A stretch of DNA of 64,000 nt, from NCBI GenBank assembly GCA_041917255.1, contig JAYRYA010000003.1, positions 131,041 through 195,040 of the forward strand, written 5' to 3'. The position numbers and the translations under genes are program-made. This DNA is from Zoogloea sp041917255. Its GTDB lineage: Bacteria; Pseudomonadota; Gammaproteobacteria; Burkholderiales; Rhodocyclaceae. Below the pieces are notes generated by a model. It was given only the letters and a program-made list of their open reading frames with translations. It made no database searches and was not told the DNA's origin. How positions within the stretch are numbered: the stretch's first letter is position 1; every line of letters begins with the position of its first letter. Positions 42,270-51,065 of the stretch are shown here, piece by piece.

Positions 42270-43484
42270 TTGAGCGCGAATCCCCTCCCCCAGCAGCCCT
42301 TTTCGTCCCGTCTCGCCCTGCCAGCCTTGGCGGTTTCCCTTGTACTGCTCAGCGCATGTTCCGGCAAGGAACAAAGCGCGGGTGGCCCACCTGCCGGCGG
42401 CATGCCGCCGATGCCGGTGACCGCCGTCGAGATGCAGCCCACCCGTGCCGAGACCAGCGTCGAGGCGGTCGCTCAGACCGAAGGGGCGCGGGAAGTGGAA
42501 GTGCGCGCCCGGGTCGGCGGCATCCTCATGAAGCGCGTCTATGAAGAAGGCGCCACCGTGAAGGCCGGCCAGACCCTCTTCCAGATCGATCGCGAGCCCC
42601 TCGACGTTGCTGTCGCCCAGGCCAAGGCCCAGCTGGCCGAAGCCAAGGCCAAGGTCGACCAGACCCAGCGCGAGGCCGCCCGCCTCAAGGCGCTCCTGGC
42701 ACAGCAGGCCATCAGCCAGCGCGAATACGACACCGCCAGCTCCGACAACAGCGTGGCCCAGGCGGCGGTGCAGGCGGCCCAGGCTGCCCTGCGCCAGGCC
42801 GAGCTGAACCTTTCCTACGCCAACGTCACCGCGCCGGTTTCCGGCGTGACCGGCCGTGCCCAGGTTTCGGAAGGCACGCTGGTCGCCAGCGGCGCCGGCA
42901 CCCTGCTGACCACCATCGTCCAGGTGAACCCGATCTGGGTGCGCTTCTCGGTGTCCGACACCGAACTCGCCAACGCCTCGCCCGACGGCAGTTTCAACCC
43001 CAAGGCGATCCGTGGTGTCGAAGTCGTGCTGCCCGATGGCAGCACCTACGCCCAGCGCGGCCGGCTCAACTTTGCCGCCAGCCAGATCGACCCGAAGCTC
43101 GGCACCCTGCAGTTCCGCGGCGAATTTGCAAACCCGGACGGCAAGCTGCTGCCCGGCCAGTTCGTCAAGGCGCGCCTGATCACCGGCGAGCGTGAGGGCG
43201 TGTTCAAGGTGCCCCAGGCGGCCGTGATGCAGACCGATGGCGGCCCGGTGGTGATGACCGTCGGCCCCGAGAACAAGGTGGCCCCGCGCCCGGTCAAGAC
43301 CGGCCAGTGGAGCGGCAAGGATTGGGTCATCCTCAGCGGCCTGAAGGCCGGCGACAAGGTGATCGTGGACAACCTCATCAAGCTCCGTCCGGGCGCCACC
43401 GTGGCTCCGCACGGGCCGGGCGAAGGCCCGGGTGCCGGCGCCAAGCCGGGTGCCGCGCCGGCCGCTGCGCCGGCGAAGGGTTGA
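42270..43484 (+). CDS. RND efflux periplasmic adaptor (membrane fusion) lipoprotein, TTG start
   Basis: 404 residues starting at TTG 42270, supported by CTGGAG 7 nt upstream; no ATG or GTG fits. Lipobox LVLLSAC with Cys30. The lipoyl halves (about residues 75-110, VEVRARVGGILMKRVYEEGA, and 180-200) flank a long alpha-hairpin (about 105-170, AKAQLAEAKAKVDQTQREA), followed by beta-barrel and membrane-proximal domains, ending in a Gly/Ala/Pro-rich tail. It bridges the RND pump and outer-membrane channel. First gene of the three-gene operon, 45 bp downstream of the operator. Confidence 0.93.
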   Translation: MSANPLPQQPFSSRLALPALAVSLVLLSACSGKEQSAGGPPAGGMPPMPVTAVEMQPTRAETSVEAVAQTEGAREVEVRARVGGILMKRVYEEGATVKAGQTLFQIDREPLDVAVAQAKAQLAEAKAKVDQTQREAARLKALLAQQAISQREYDTASSDNSVAQAAVQAAQAALRQAELNLSYANVTAPVSGVTGRAQVSEGTLVASGAGTLLTTIVQVNPIWVRFSVSDTELANASPDGSFNPKAIRGVEVVLPDGSTYAQRGRLNFAASQIDPKLGTLQFRGEFANPDGKLLPGQFVKARLITGEREGVFKVPQAAVMQTDGGPVVMTVGPENKVAPRPVKTGQWSGKDWVILSGLKAGDKVIVDNLIKLRPGATVAPHGPGEGPGAGAKPGAAPAAAPAKG

Positions 43485-43497
43485 GGGGGCGCCATCC

Positions 43498-46400
43498 ATG
43501 TCACGTTTCTTCATCAGTCGTCCGATCTTCGCATCGGTCATCTCGATCGTCATCGTGATCGCCGGTCTCATGGCCTCGCTCACGCTGCCGGTCGCCCAGT
43601 ACCCCGAGATCACGCCGCCGACGGTCATCATCACCGCCACTTTCCCCGGCGCCAACGCCGAAACCCTGTCCAAATCCGTTGCCGCGCCCATCGAAGAGCA
43701 GTTGTCGGGCGTGGAAGGGCTGATCTATTACAACTCCACCAGCAATTCGGCGGGCGTGGTCACCATCACGGCCACCTTCGAGGTGGGCACCAACCCCGAT
43801 ACTGCACTGATCGCCGTCAATAACCGGGTCAAGGTGGCCGAACCGCGCCTGCCCGACGACGTGCGCCGCACCGGCGTGCTGGTGCAGAAGCGCTCCAACA
43901 ACATCCTGATGTTCGCGGCCCTGCGCTCGCCCGAAGGCACCCACGACGCGTTGTTCCTCTCCAACTACGTGAACACCAACGTGGTCGAGGAAATCCGCCG
44001 GATCCCCGGCGTGGGCGACGCCCAGCAGTTCGACCCGATCTACGCCATGCGTCTGTGGCTCAAGCCCGACGTGATGGCCAAGCTCGGCGTCACCACCTCC
44101 GAGGTGGCCGCCGCGATCCGGGTGCAGAACACCCAGAACGCCGCTGGCAAGATCGGTGCCGAGCCGATGGTCAATGGCCAGCAGCTCACCTACACCGTGA
44201 CCGCCAAGGGCCGCCTGCTCACCACCGAGGAGTTCGGCAACATCATCCTGCGGGCCGACGGCCCCAACGGGGTGGTGCGCGTGCGTGATGTGGCGCGTAT
44301 CGAACTGGGCGCCGACAGCTACGACCGCAGCACTACGGTCAATGGTGCGCCGGTGTCCGGCATGGGGATCTACCTGCAGTCCGGTGCCAACGCCCTCAAC
44401 ACCGCCAAGATGGTGCGTGCGCGTCTTGACGAGATGCAGAAGCGTTTCCCGAAGGGCGTCGAGTACATCATCCCCTACGACACCACCCGCTTCATCCAGG
44501 AATCCGCCAAGGAAGTGCTGAAGACGCTCGGCGAGGCGGTCATCCTGGTCATTGCGGTGGTCTACCTCTTCCTGCAGAACTGGCGCGCCACCTTGATCCC
44601 CATCATCGCGGTGCCGGTGTCGCTGATCGGCACCTTTGCGGGCATGTGGTTGTTCGGCTTCTCGATCAACACCCTCACCCTGTTCGCGATGGTGCTGGCC
44701 ATCGGTATCGTGGTGGATGACGCCATCGTCGTGCTCGAGAACGTCGAGCGGTTGATGAACGAGCAGAAGCTATCCCCCAAGGACGCCGCCATCGAAGCGA
44801 TGCGCGAAGTCTCCGGGGCGGTGATCGCCATCGTGCTGGTGCTGTGCGCGGTGTTCGTGCCGGTGGCCTTCCTGGGGGGCATCGCCGGCGTGCTGTACAA
44901 GCAGTTTGCCGTCACCGTGGCGGTGGCGGTGGTGATCTCCGGCATCGTCGCGCTGACCCTCACCCCGGCCCTGTGCGCCCTGTTGCTCAAGCCGACCCAC
45001 GAGGAGAAGCCGCTGTTCCGGCCCTTCAACCGGCTCTTCGAGCGCTTCACCAACAGCTATACCAGCACCGTGGGCCTGACCCTGCGCCACGGCATCATCG
45101 GCACCCTGGTGTTCCTGCTGACCATCGGCGCCGCGGTGTTCCTGCTGCGTACCGTGCCGGGCAGCTTCGTGCCGGCCGAAGACCAGGGCTACCTGTTCGG
45201 GTTTGTCACCCTCACCGATGGCGCGTCGGCCAAGCGGACCGAAGTCGCCACCGATCAGATGCGCCAGCGCATCGCCTCGGATGACATCGAGAACATCTTC
45301 TTCGTGAAGGGCGTCGACTTCATCACCGGCAACAACCGGCCCAGCGTCGCCACCACCTTCATCATCTTCAAGCCGTGGGAGGAGCGCAACGTCACCACCG
45401 AGGCCATGGCCGGCAAGTTCACCGGCCTGGGCATGACCCTGCCCGACGGCATGGGCCTGGTGTTCAACCCGCCCCCGATCCAGGGTCTCGGCACCGCCGG
45501 CGGCTTTGAGGTGTACCTGCAGAACCGAGCCGACGGCGACGCCCGCACCCTGGCTAACGTCACGGGTCAGTTCGTCGAAGCCCTCAAGAAGCGACCGGAA
45601 CTCGCCGGCATCAACAGCTTCTTCCGGGTGAGCGCGCCGCAGCTGTACGTCGAGGTGGACGAGCCCAAGGCCATGTCGATGGGCATCTCGCTGGATTCCA
45701 TCTACGCCACCCTGCAGGCCACCACCGGTACGCTGTACGTCAATGACTTCAACCGCGGCGGCAAGACCTACAAGGTCCAGCTGCAGGCCGAGTCGACCTA
45801 CCGCACCAAGCCCGAAGACATCCTGAAGTCCTACGTCAAGACGGCCACGGGCGCGATGGTGCCGCTCTCCGCGGTGGCCTCCGTCAAGACCATCACCGGC
45901 CCCGAGATGATCGAGCGCTTCAACGGTTTCGTCGCCGCCAAGGTGATGGGCGGCGCGGCACCGGGCTACAGCTCGGGCGACGCCATCAAGGCCGTCGAGG
46001 AAGTCTCTGCCGAAGTGCTGCCGGAAGGCTTCCGCACCGAATGGGTCGGCCAGGCCTTCCAGGAAAAGCGCACCGGCAACGCGTCGGTGATCGCCTTCAC
46101 CTTCGGTATCGTGATGGTCTTCCTGATCCTCGCGGCGCAGTACGAAAAGTGGTCGCTGCCGTTGGCGGTGATCATGGCGGTGCCCTTCGCCATGTTCGGT
46201 GCCCTGCTGTCGGTGCTCCTGCGCGGCATGCCCAACGACATCTACTTCCAGATCGGTCTGGTGGTGCTGATCGGGCTGGCGGCCAAGAACGCGATCCTGA
46301 TCGTGGAGTTCGCCGCCCAGAAGCAGGCCGAGGGCATGGGCGTGGTCGACGCCGCGATCGAGGCTGCCCGGCTGCGTTTCCGCCCCATCGTGATGACGTC

Positions 46401-46620
46401 GCTGGCCTTCGTGCTCGGTGTGCTGCCGCTCGCCATCTCCACCGGCGCGGGCGCGGCTGCGCGCCGCTCCATGGGGACCGGCGTGGTGGGCGGGATGCTT
46501 GCCGCCACCTTCATCGCCACCATCTTCATCCCCCTGTTCTTCAAGTGGTTGAGTCGCGGCAAGGTCCGCCATCCGGCAGGCAACCTGCCCCACGCGCACA
46601 CCGACGAGGTGAAGCAATGA
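43498..46620 (+). CDS. RND multidrug efflux transporter (HAE1, AcrB/MexB-like)
   Basis: 1040 residues with 12 membrane helices and two large periplasmic loops. N-terminus MSRFFISRPIFASVISIVIV. The proton relay is intact: Asp407-Asp408 in IGIVVDDAIVVLENVERLM, and Lys930 in LIGLAAKNAILIVEFAAQ. Size and motifs fit HAE1 drug exporters (AcrB, MexB, TtgB). It pumps hydrophobic and amphiphilic drugs and solvents out using the proton gradient. It lies 13 bp after the adaptor gene, and its stop overlaps the channel gene start. Confidence 0.96.
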   Translation: MSRFFISRPIFASVISIVIVIAGLMASLTLPVAQYPEITPPTVIITATFPGANAETLSKSVAAPIEEQLSGVEGLIYYNSTSNSAGVVTITATFEVGTNPDTALIAVNNRVKVAEPRLPDDVRRTGVLVQKRSNNILMFAALRSPEGTHDALFLSNYVNTNVVEEIRRIPGVGDAQQFDPIYAMRLWLKPDVMAKLGVTTSEVAAAIRVQNTQNAAGKIGAEPMVNGQQLTYTVTAKGRLLTTEEFGNIILRADGPNGVVRVRDVARIELGADSYDRSTTVNGAPVSGMGIYLQSGANALNTAKMVRARLDEMQKRFPKGVEYIIPYDTTRFIQESAKEVLKTLGEAVILVIAVVYLFLQNWRATLIPIIAVPVSLIGTFAGMWLFGFSINTLTLFAMVLAIGIVVDDAIVVLENVERLMNEQKLSPKDAAIEAMREVSGAVIAIVLVLCAVFVPVAFLGGIAGVLYKQFAVTVAVAVVISGIVALTLTPALCALLLKPTHEEKPLFRPFNRLFERFTNSYTSTVGLTLRHGIIGTLVFLLTIGAAVFLLRTVPGSFVPAEDQGYLFGFVTLTDGASAKRTEVATDQMRQRIASDDIENIFFVKGVDFITGNNRPSVATTFIIFKPWEERNVTTEAMAGKFTGLGMTLPDGMGLVFNPPPIQGLGTAGGFEVYLQNRADGDARTLANVTGQFVEALKKRPELAGINSFFRVSAPQLYVEVDEPKAMSMGISLDSIYATLQATTGTLYVNDFNRGGKTYKVQLQAESTYRTKPEDILKSYVKTATGAMVPLSAVASVKTITGPEMIERFNGFVAAKVMGGAAPGYSSGDAIKAVEEVSAEVLPEGFRTEWVGQAFQEKRTGNASVIAFTFGIVMVFLILAAQYEKWSLPLAVIMAVPFAMFGALLSVLLRGMPNDIYFQIGLVVLIGLAAKNAILIVEFAAQKQAEGMGVVDAAIEAARLRFRPIVMTSLAFVLGVLPLAISTGAGAAARRSMGTGVVGGMLAATFIATIFIPLFFKWLSRGKVRHPAGNLPHAHTDEVKQ

Positions 46621-48023
46621 TCCGCACCCTTCCTGCCCTGCTGGCGCTGGGCTTTGCCGGCGCCATGACGGGCTGCGCCATCGGCCCCGACTACGTCCGA
46701 CCCGACGCCCGCGTCCAGCTGCCCGATCAATACGCCGCGGCGCCGCTGTCTGCTGCGCCGGCGGTGGCCAGCAACTGGTGGACCCTGTTCGGCGACGCCA
46801 CTCTCGACGATCTCGTCCGCCAGGCCCTGGCCAGCAGCCCGGACGCCCTGATCGCCGCTGCCCGCATCGAAGAGGCCGACGCCGTGCTGCGTCAGGTGGA
46901 TGCGGCGCTGCTGCCCCAGGTGGATGGCAGCGTGGCCGGCACCCGCAACCGGATCAGCCAGACAACCGCCACGCCCATCCCTTCCACCGCGCCGATCACC
47001 CGCAGCAATGTGCGGATGGCGCTTGCCACCTCCTTCGAACTGGACGTGTGGGGCAAGCTCCGGCGCGCTTCCGAAGCGGCCCGGGCTCAGGCTCTGGGCA
47101 CCCGCTACGCCAGCGACACGGTGTCCCTCAGCCTCGCTTCGTCGGTGGTGCAGGCCTACCTCAGCCTGCGCGCGCTGGACGCCCAGATCCTGGTCAATAC
47201 CGATTCGGTCACCAGCCAGGCGAAGAGCACCCAACTCACCCGCACCCGCTTCGAGGGCGGCATCGCCTCGCAGCTGGACGTGCAGCAGGCCGAAGGCCAG
47301 CTCGCCACCTACACCGCGGCCCAGGTCCAGCTCGAGAAGAACCGCGCGCTGGCCGAAAATCTGCTCGGTCTGTTGGTGGGCCAACCTGGTCTGAAGGTGG
47401 CTTCGGCCGATCTGCGCAGCCTGCCGGTGCCGCCGGTGCCGCCCGCCGGCCTGCCCTCGGCGCTGCTGGAAAGCCGCCCGGACGTGCGCAAGGCCGAAAC
47501 CGACCTGATCGCCGCCAACGCCAAGATCGGCGTCGCCAAGGCCGCGCTGTTCCCGAGCATCACCCTCACCGGCAACTTCGGCCGCGAGAGCAAGGACCTG
47601 TCCCAGCTGTTCAGTGCCCCGTCGGCCATCTGGTCGCTGGGCGCCGGCATCACCCAGCCGATCTTCGAAGGTGGCCGTCTGCGCGCCCAGGTGGATCAGG
47701 TGAGCGCCCAGCAGGTCCAGACCCTCGAAACCTACCGCAAGACGGTGCAGACCGCCTTCCGCGAGGTGAACGACGCGCTCGTCACCGTGCGCCAGAACGC
47801 CGAAGCCGAAGACGCCTACGGCAAGGCCATGAACGCCGCCCAGCGCGCCCTCAAGCTCGCCCAGGCCCGCTACGACGGCGGCTATTCGCCCTACCTCGAG
47901 GTGCTCACCGCGCAGCGTACCGCCAACGATGCCACCCTCGCCTGGGTGCAGAACCGTCAGGCGCGCCTTGCGGCGTCGGTGGATCTGTTCAAGGCCCTTG
48001 GGGGCGGCTGGAAGGGAAGCTGA
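46617..48023 (+). CDS. Outer-membrane efflux lipoprotein (OprM/NodT type)
   Basis: 468 residues. Lipobox GAMTGC with Cys20, then GPDYVRPDA, the typical NodT/OprM N-terminus. Two OEP repeats of coiled-coil and beta-strand: ALATSFELDVWGKLRRASEA and ASQLDVQQAEGQLATYTAAQ in the first, LPSALLESRPDVRKAETDLI and GGYSPYLEVLTAQRTANDAT in the second. It forms the trimeric TolC-like exit duct of the RND system. ATG 46617 overlaps the pump stop (ATGA). Confidence 0.94.
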   Translation: MIRTLPALLALGFAGAMTGCAIGPDYVRPDARVQLPDQYAAAPLSAAPAVASNWWTLFGDATLDDLVRQALASSPDALIAAARIEEADAVLRQVDAALLPQVDGSVAGTRNRISQTTATPIPSTAPITRSNVRMALATSFELDVWGKLRRASEAARAQALGTRYASDTVSLSLASSVVQAYLSLRALDAQILVNTDSVTSQAKSTQLTRTRFEGGIASQLDVQQAEGQLATYTAAQVQLEKNRALAENLLGLLVGQPGLKVASADLRSLPVPPVPPAGLPSALLESRPDVRKAETDLIAANAKIGVAKAALFPSITLTGNFGRESKDLSQLFSAPSAIWSLGAGITQPIFEGGRLRAQVDQVSAQQVQTLETYRKTVQTAFREVNDALVTVRQNAEAEDAYGKAMNAAQRALKLAQARYDGGYSPYLEVLTAQRTANDATLAWVQNRQARLAASVDLFKALGGGWKGS

Positions 48024-48414
48024 GCACCCGCTGGCTGTCTGCGGGGCGATGTACACGCCACGCCAACACCTTGAAGGCGCAGCTCCCTAACCATGGTGTC
48101 CACGACGCAGTGGAGGTACCCATCCGCCTGGAAGTGTGCAAAGCACCGCGACTGTCACGGTGGACTGGCCCGCCGCCCTGGCGGCAGCCTGGGGCGCCTG
48201 GATGCCGTCGGTGGTGCCTCTCAACGTGCGCGCACGCGTCCGGTGCCGATCGCCACGCCCGCTCAGCGGCTTGGTTCGATTCGGTGCGCCCGGCCGCTTG
48301 GATGGCGCTGTTTCGCCCGCGTATCCCGGGGCAGGCGGCAGCCACTGCCCGATTCACAGGGTTTTAACGGGGCGCGTTTAGCCTGCGTGGCAGTTCAACT
48401 TCTGCCGACTGCAA
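48024..48414. other. 391-bp gap without a recognised gene
   Basis: Between the efflux channel gene and the 5'-nucleotidase gene I see no convincing coding frame. The frames that cross it are shadows of the neighbouring genes' composition and lack family signatures and ribosome-binding sites. No terminator with a T-tract was seen. It must hold the promoter of the nucleotidase gene. Confidence 0.5.
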
Positions 48415-50259
48415 ATGCGCCCCACCTCCCTCAAGACCCCGCTGCGCACCGTCGCTGCGTCCCTGTGCGCCCTCTCCCTTGCCGCCTGTGGCGGCAGCAG
48501 CAATCATGGTGAGCCCCTCGACCTGAGCATCCTGCACATCAACGATCACCACTCGCACCTGGATGCCGAGACCACCGCGCTCACCCTCAAGGACGCCGCT
48601 GGCACCAGCCGTTCGGTGACGGTGGACCTGGGCGGCTTCGCCCGCGTCACCGCCGCCATCGAGCAGCTCGCCGCCGGCAAGGCCAACGTGCTCAAGCTCC
48701 ACGCGGGCGACGCCATTACCGGCGACCTGTACTTCACCCAGAGCGAAGGCCAGGCCGACGCGGTGCTGATGAACACCGTGTGTTTCGATGCCTTCACCCT
48801 TGGCAACCACGAATTCGACAGCGCCGACGCGGGCCTCGTGAAGTTCATCGACTACCTGCACGCCGGCAGCTGCCAGACGCCGGTGCTGTCGGCCAATGTC
48901 CGTCCGGCGGCTGGCTCGCCGCTGGCCGCGCGGATCGCCGACTCCACCATCATCGTGCGCAGCGGTCAGGCGGTGGGCTTGATCGGCCTCACCGTCAAGG
49001 ACAAGACCCAGTTCGCCTCGCGCCCCGATGCCACCACAACCTTCCTCGACGAAACCACCGCCGCGCAGGCCGCCATCGACGCCCTGCGCGCCCGCGGGGT
49101 GAACAAGATCGTGCTGATGTCCCACCTGGGCTACGACGCCGACAAGGCCATCGCACCCAGACTCTCGGGCGTGGACGTGATCGTTGGCGGCGATTCCCAC
49201 ACCCTGCTCGGCCCCGACAGCATGAAGGACTTCGGCCTCACGCCCGCTGGCGCCTATCCCACCGCGAGCACCGACAAGGACGGCCGCCCGGTGTGCATCG
49301 CCCAGGCCTGGCAATACGCCTACGCCGTGGGCGCGCTCGACGTGAGCTTCGACGCCGATGGCGTGGTGACCCGTTGCACCGGCAAGCCCCAGGTGCTCGT
49401 CGGCGACACCTACAAGGTGGGTGGCGCGGCCGTCGCCGCGGCCGATGCCAGCGCCTACCGCAGCCAGCTCGACGCCTCCGGCGTGTTCCGCACCACCACG
49501 CCCTCAGCCGCCGCCACCGCGGCGCTGGCGCCTTTCAAGGCCGCCAAGGACGCCCTCGGCACCCAGGTGGCCGGTACTGCCGCCGACAACCTGTGCCTGC
49601 GCCGCGTGCCCGGCACCAAGCGCGACACCAGCCGCTCCAGCCTCGGCGACGTCTGCAACAAGGACGCCACCGTGATCGCCCAGGGCGGCGACATCCAGCA
49701 GCTCGTGGCCGACGCCTTCCTGGCCCAGGGCCAGCGCTTCGGTGGCGCCGACATCAGCCTGCAGAACGCCGGCGGCGTGCGCGTCGATCTGGCTGCCGGC
49801 AACCTCACCGTCGGCCGCATCTACACCCTGCTGCCCTTCAAGAACACCCTCTACCGCCTGGTGCTCACCGGCGCGCAGGTCAAGTCGGCGCTGGAAGACG
49901 GCGTGGATTCGGTGATGAACGGCACCGGCACCGGCGCGTACCCCTACACTGGCGGCCTGCGCTTCCGGGTGGACATGAACCAGACCAAGGGCAACCGGGT
50001 GAGCAACCTGGAAATCCGCAACGCCAGCGGCGCGTGGGCCGCCCTCGACCCGGCCGCCAGCTACAAGCTCATCACCAACAACTTCACCGCCGAAGGCGGC
50101 GACAAGTACGACACCTTCAAGACCATCCCCGCCGCCCAGCGCGAAGACACCTTCCTCGACTACGCCGACTCCTTCCTGCAATACGTGCGCAGCAAGGGCG
50201 CGCTGACCAAGCCGGTGGCGGCGGAGCGGAGCACGCAGGGGTATATCGAGACGCCGTGA
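48415..50259 (+). CDS. 5'-nucleotidase/metallophosphoesterase lipoprotein (UshA/NadN-like)
   Basis: 614 residues. Lipobox CALSLAAC with Cys25, so membrane-anchored. Metallophosphoesterase domain with INDHHSHLD (Asp44, His46), LHAGDAITGD, TLGNHEFDSADAG, VLMSHLGYD and VGGDSHTLLG. C-terminal 5'-nucleotidase domain with DISLQNAGGVRVDLAAGNLT, LPFKNTLYRLVLTG and a TNNFTAEGGDKYDTF loop. It hydrolyses nucleotides outside the cytoplasmic membrane. It is the second enzyme of this superfamily in the window (the other is CpdB-like at 23839-25866), and the shared lipoprotein form suggests a common scavenging role. Confidence 0.87.
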   Translation: MRPTSLKTPLRTVAASLCALSLAACGGSSNHGEPLDLSILHINDHHSHLDAETTALTLKDAAGTSRSVTVDLGGFARVTAAIEQLAAGKANVLKLHAGDAITGDLYFTQSEGQADAVLMNTVCFDAFTLGNHEFDSADAGLVKFIDYLHAGSCQTPVLSANVRPAAGSPLAARIADSTIIVRSGQAVGLIGLTVKDKTQFASRPDATTTFLDETTAAQAAIDALRARGVNKIVLMSHLGYDADKAIAPRLSGVDVIVGGDSHTLLGPDSMKDFGLTPAGAYPTASTDKDGRPVCIAQAWQYAYAVGALDVSFDADGVVTRCTGKPQVLVGDTYKVGGAAVAAADASAYRSQLDASGVFRTTTPSAAATAALAPFKAAKDALGTQVAGTAADNLCLRRVPGTKRDTSRSSLGDVCNKDATVIAQGGDIQQLVADAFLAQGQRFGGADISLQNAGGVRVDLAAGNLTVGRIYTLLPFKNTLYRLVLTGAQVKSALEDGVDSVMNGTGTGAYPYTGGLRFRVDMNQTKGNRVSNLEIRNASGAWAALDPAASYKLITNNFTAEGGDKYDTFKTIPAAQREDTFLDYADSFLQYVRSKGALTKPVAAERSTQGYIETP

Positions 50260-50280
50260 TGGGCCGGGTGGCCGGATTGT

Positions 50281-50304
50281 GTCGGGCTTGAGGGGCTGCC
50301 CGAC
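50281..50304. other. GC-rich stem-loop after the 5'-nucleotidase gene
   Basis: GTCGGGC and GCCCGAC form a 7-bp stem with a 10-nt loop, 22 bp after the stop. No T-tract follows. It may end the transcript with Rho, or be a decayed REP unit: the GTCGG...CCGAC stem recalls the REP cores at 12.8 and 14.7 kb. Confidence 0.4.
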
Positions 50305-50449
50305 CCGGCCGCGGCGGTCGTTCCTGCCGGTCGGCCCACAGCCGGCCGCGCGGTTCATCTATGATCGTCTTGTGCGCCGCAGCGGAGGCCCGCTCCATCC
50401 CTGTCGGGTGATCCGCGCGTGCGGCGCCGCTGGAGCCCCGACTTCAACC

Positions 50450-50992
50450 ATGAAATGCATTCTCGACGCGTGGCATGCCCACCATCCGGAGCTGCTGCGC
50501 TTTGTCGCCGCCCGTGTCGCCGATCCGCAGGAGGCGCATGACCTGGTGCAGGAGGTCTTTCTCCGGGCCACGCGGCTCGACAAGGGCCTGTGTGGCGTCG
50601 AGAATCGTCGTGCCTGGCTTTTCCAGGTGGCCAGGAATCTGCTGATCGACCGTTACCGGACGGCCCGGGACGAGATACCGCTGGACGACGAACCGGCTCT
50701 CGCGGGCGTGGCGGACGATCTGGCGCCGGTGGAGGCGCTTTCCCAATGCCTGCCGCGGGTGCTCGGTGAGCTGTCGCCCGAGGACCGGGAGGCCATCACC
50801 CTGTGCGATATCCAAGGGCTCTCCCAACAAGCGCTGGCCGATCGGCTGGGGCTGTCGTTGCCGGCCGCGAAATCCCGGGTCCAGCGGGCGCGGCGGCGAC
50901 TGCGCGAGCAGATGGTGCGCGCCTGCCAGGTGCAGTTCGACGAGCTTGGGCACGTCTGCTGCTTTGTGCCGCGTCCTCCGGCGGGCGGATAG
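50450..50992 (+). CDS. sigZ: SigZ-type ECF RNA polymerase sigma factor
   Basis: 180 residues. Sigma region 2 (ELLRFVAARVADPQEAHDLV, then QEVFLRATRLDKGL and LFQVARNLLIDRYR) and region 4 (LSPEDREAITLCDIQGLSQQ, then LADRLGLSLPAAKSRVQRAR). The C-terminus carries CQVQFDELGHVCCF, the Cys-containing tail typical of SigZ, with three Cys that could sense redox state or bind metal. No anti-sigma gene is adjacent. It starts at ATG 50450 and is followed by a permease and a thioredoxin-like protein; such SigZ-permease-thioredoxin groups recur in proteobacteria. Confidence 0.87.
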   Translation: MKCILDAWHAHHPELLRFVAARVADPQEAHDLVQEVFLRATRLDKGLCGVENRRAWLFQVARNLLIDRYRTARDEIPLDDEPALAGVADDLAPVEALSQCLPRVLGELSPEDREAITLCDIQGLSQQALADRLGLSLPAAKSRVQRARRRLREQMVRACQVQFDELGHVCCFVPRPPAGG

Positions 50993-51065
50993 TTTCACCC
51001 GGGCCTGCATCCTTTGGCGCACGCCGTCGTCTCCTGAAGTGAGAGCGAACTTCGAGGAGCGTCAA

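Noticed and set aside
48024..48414. Short open frames in the gap after the RND operon
   Set aside because: They lack start signals and recognisable sequence, and run on from the frames of neighbouring genes.
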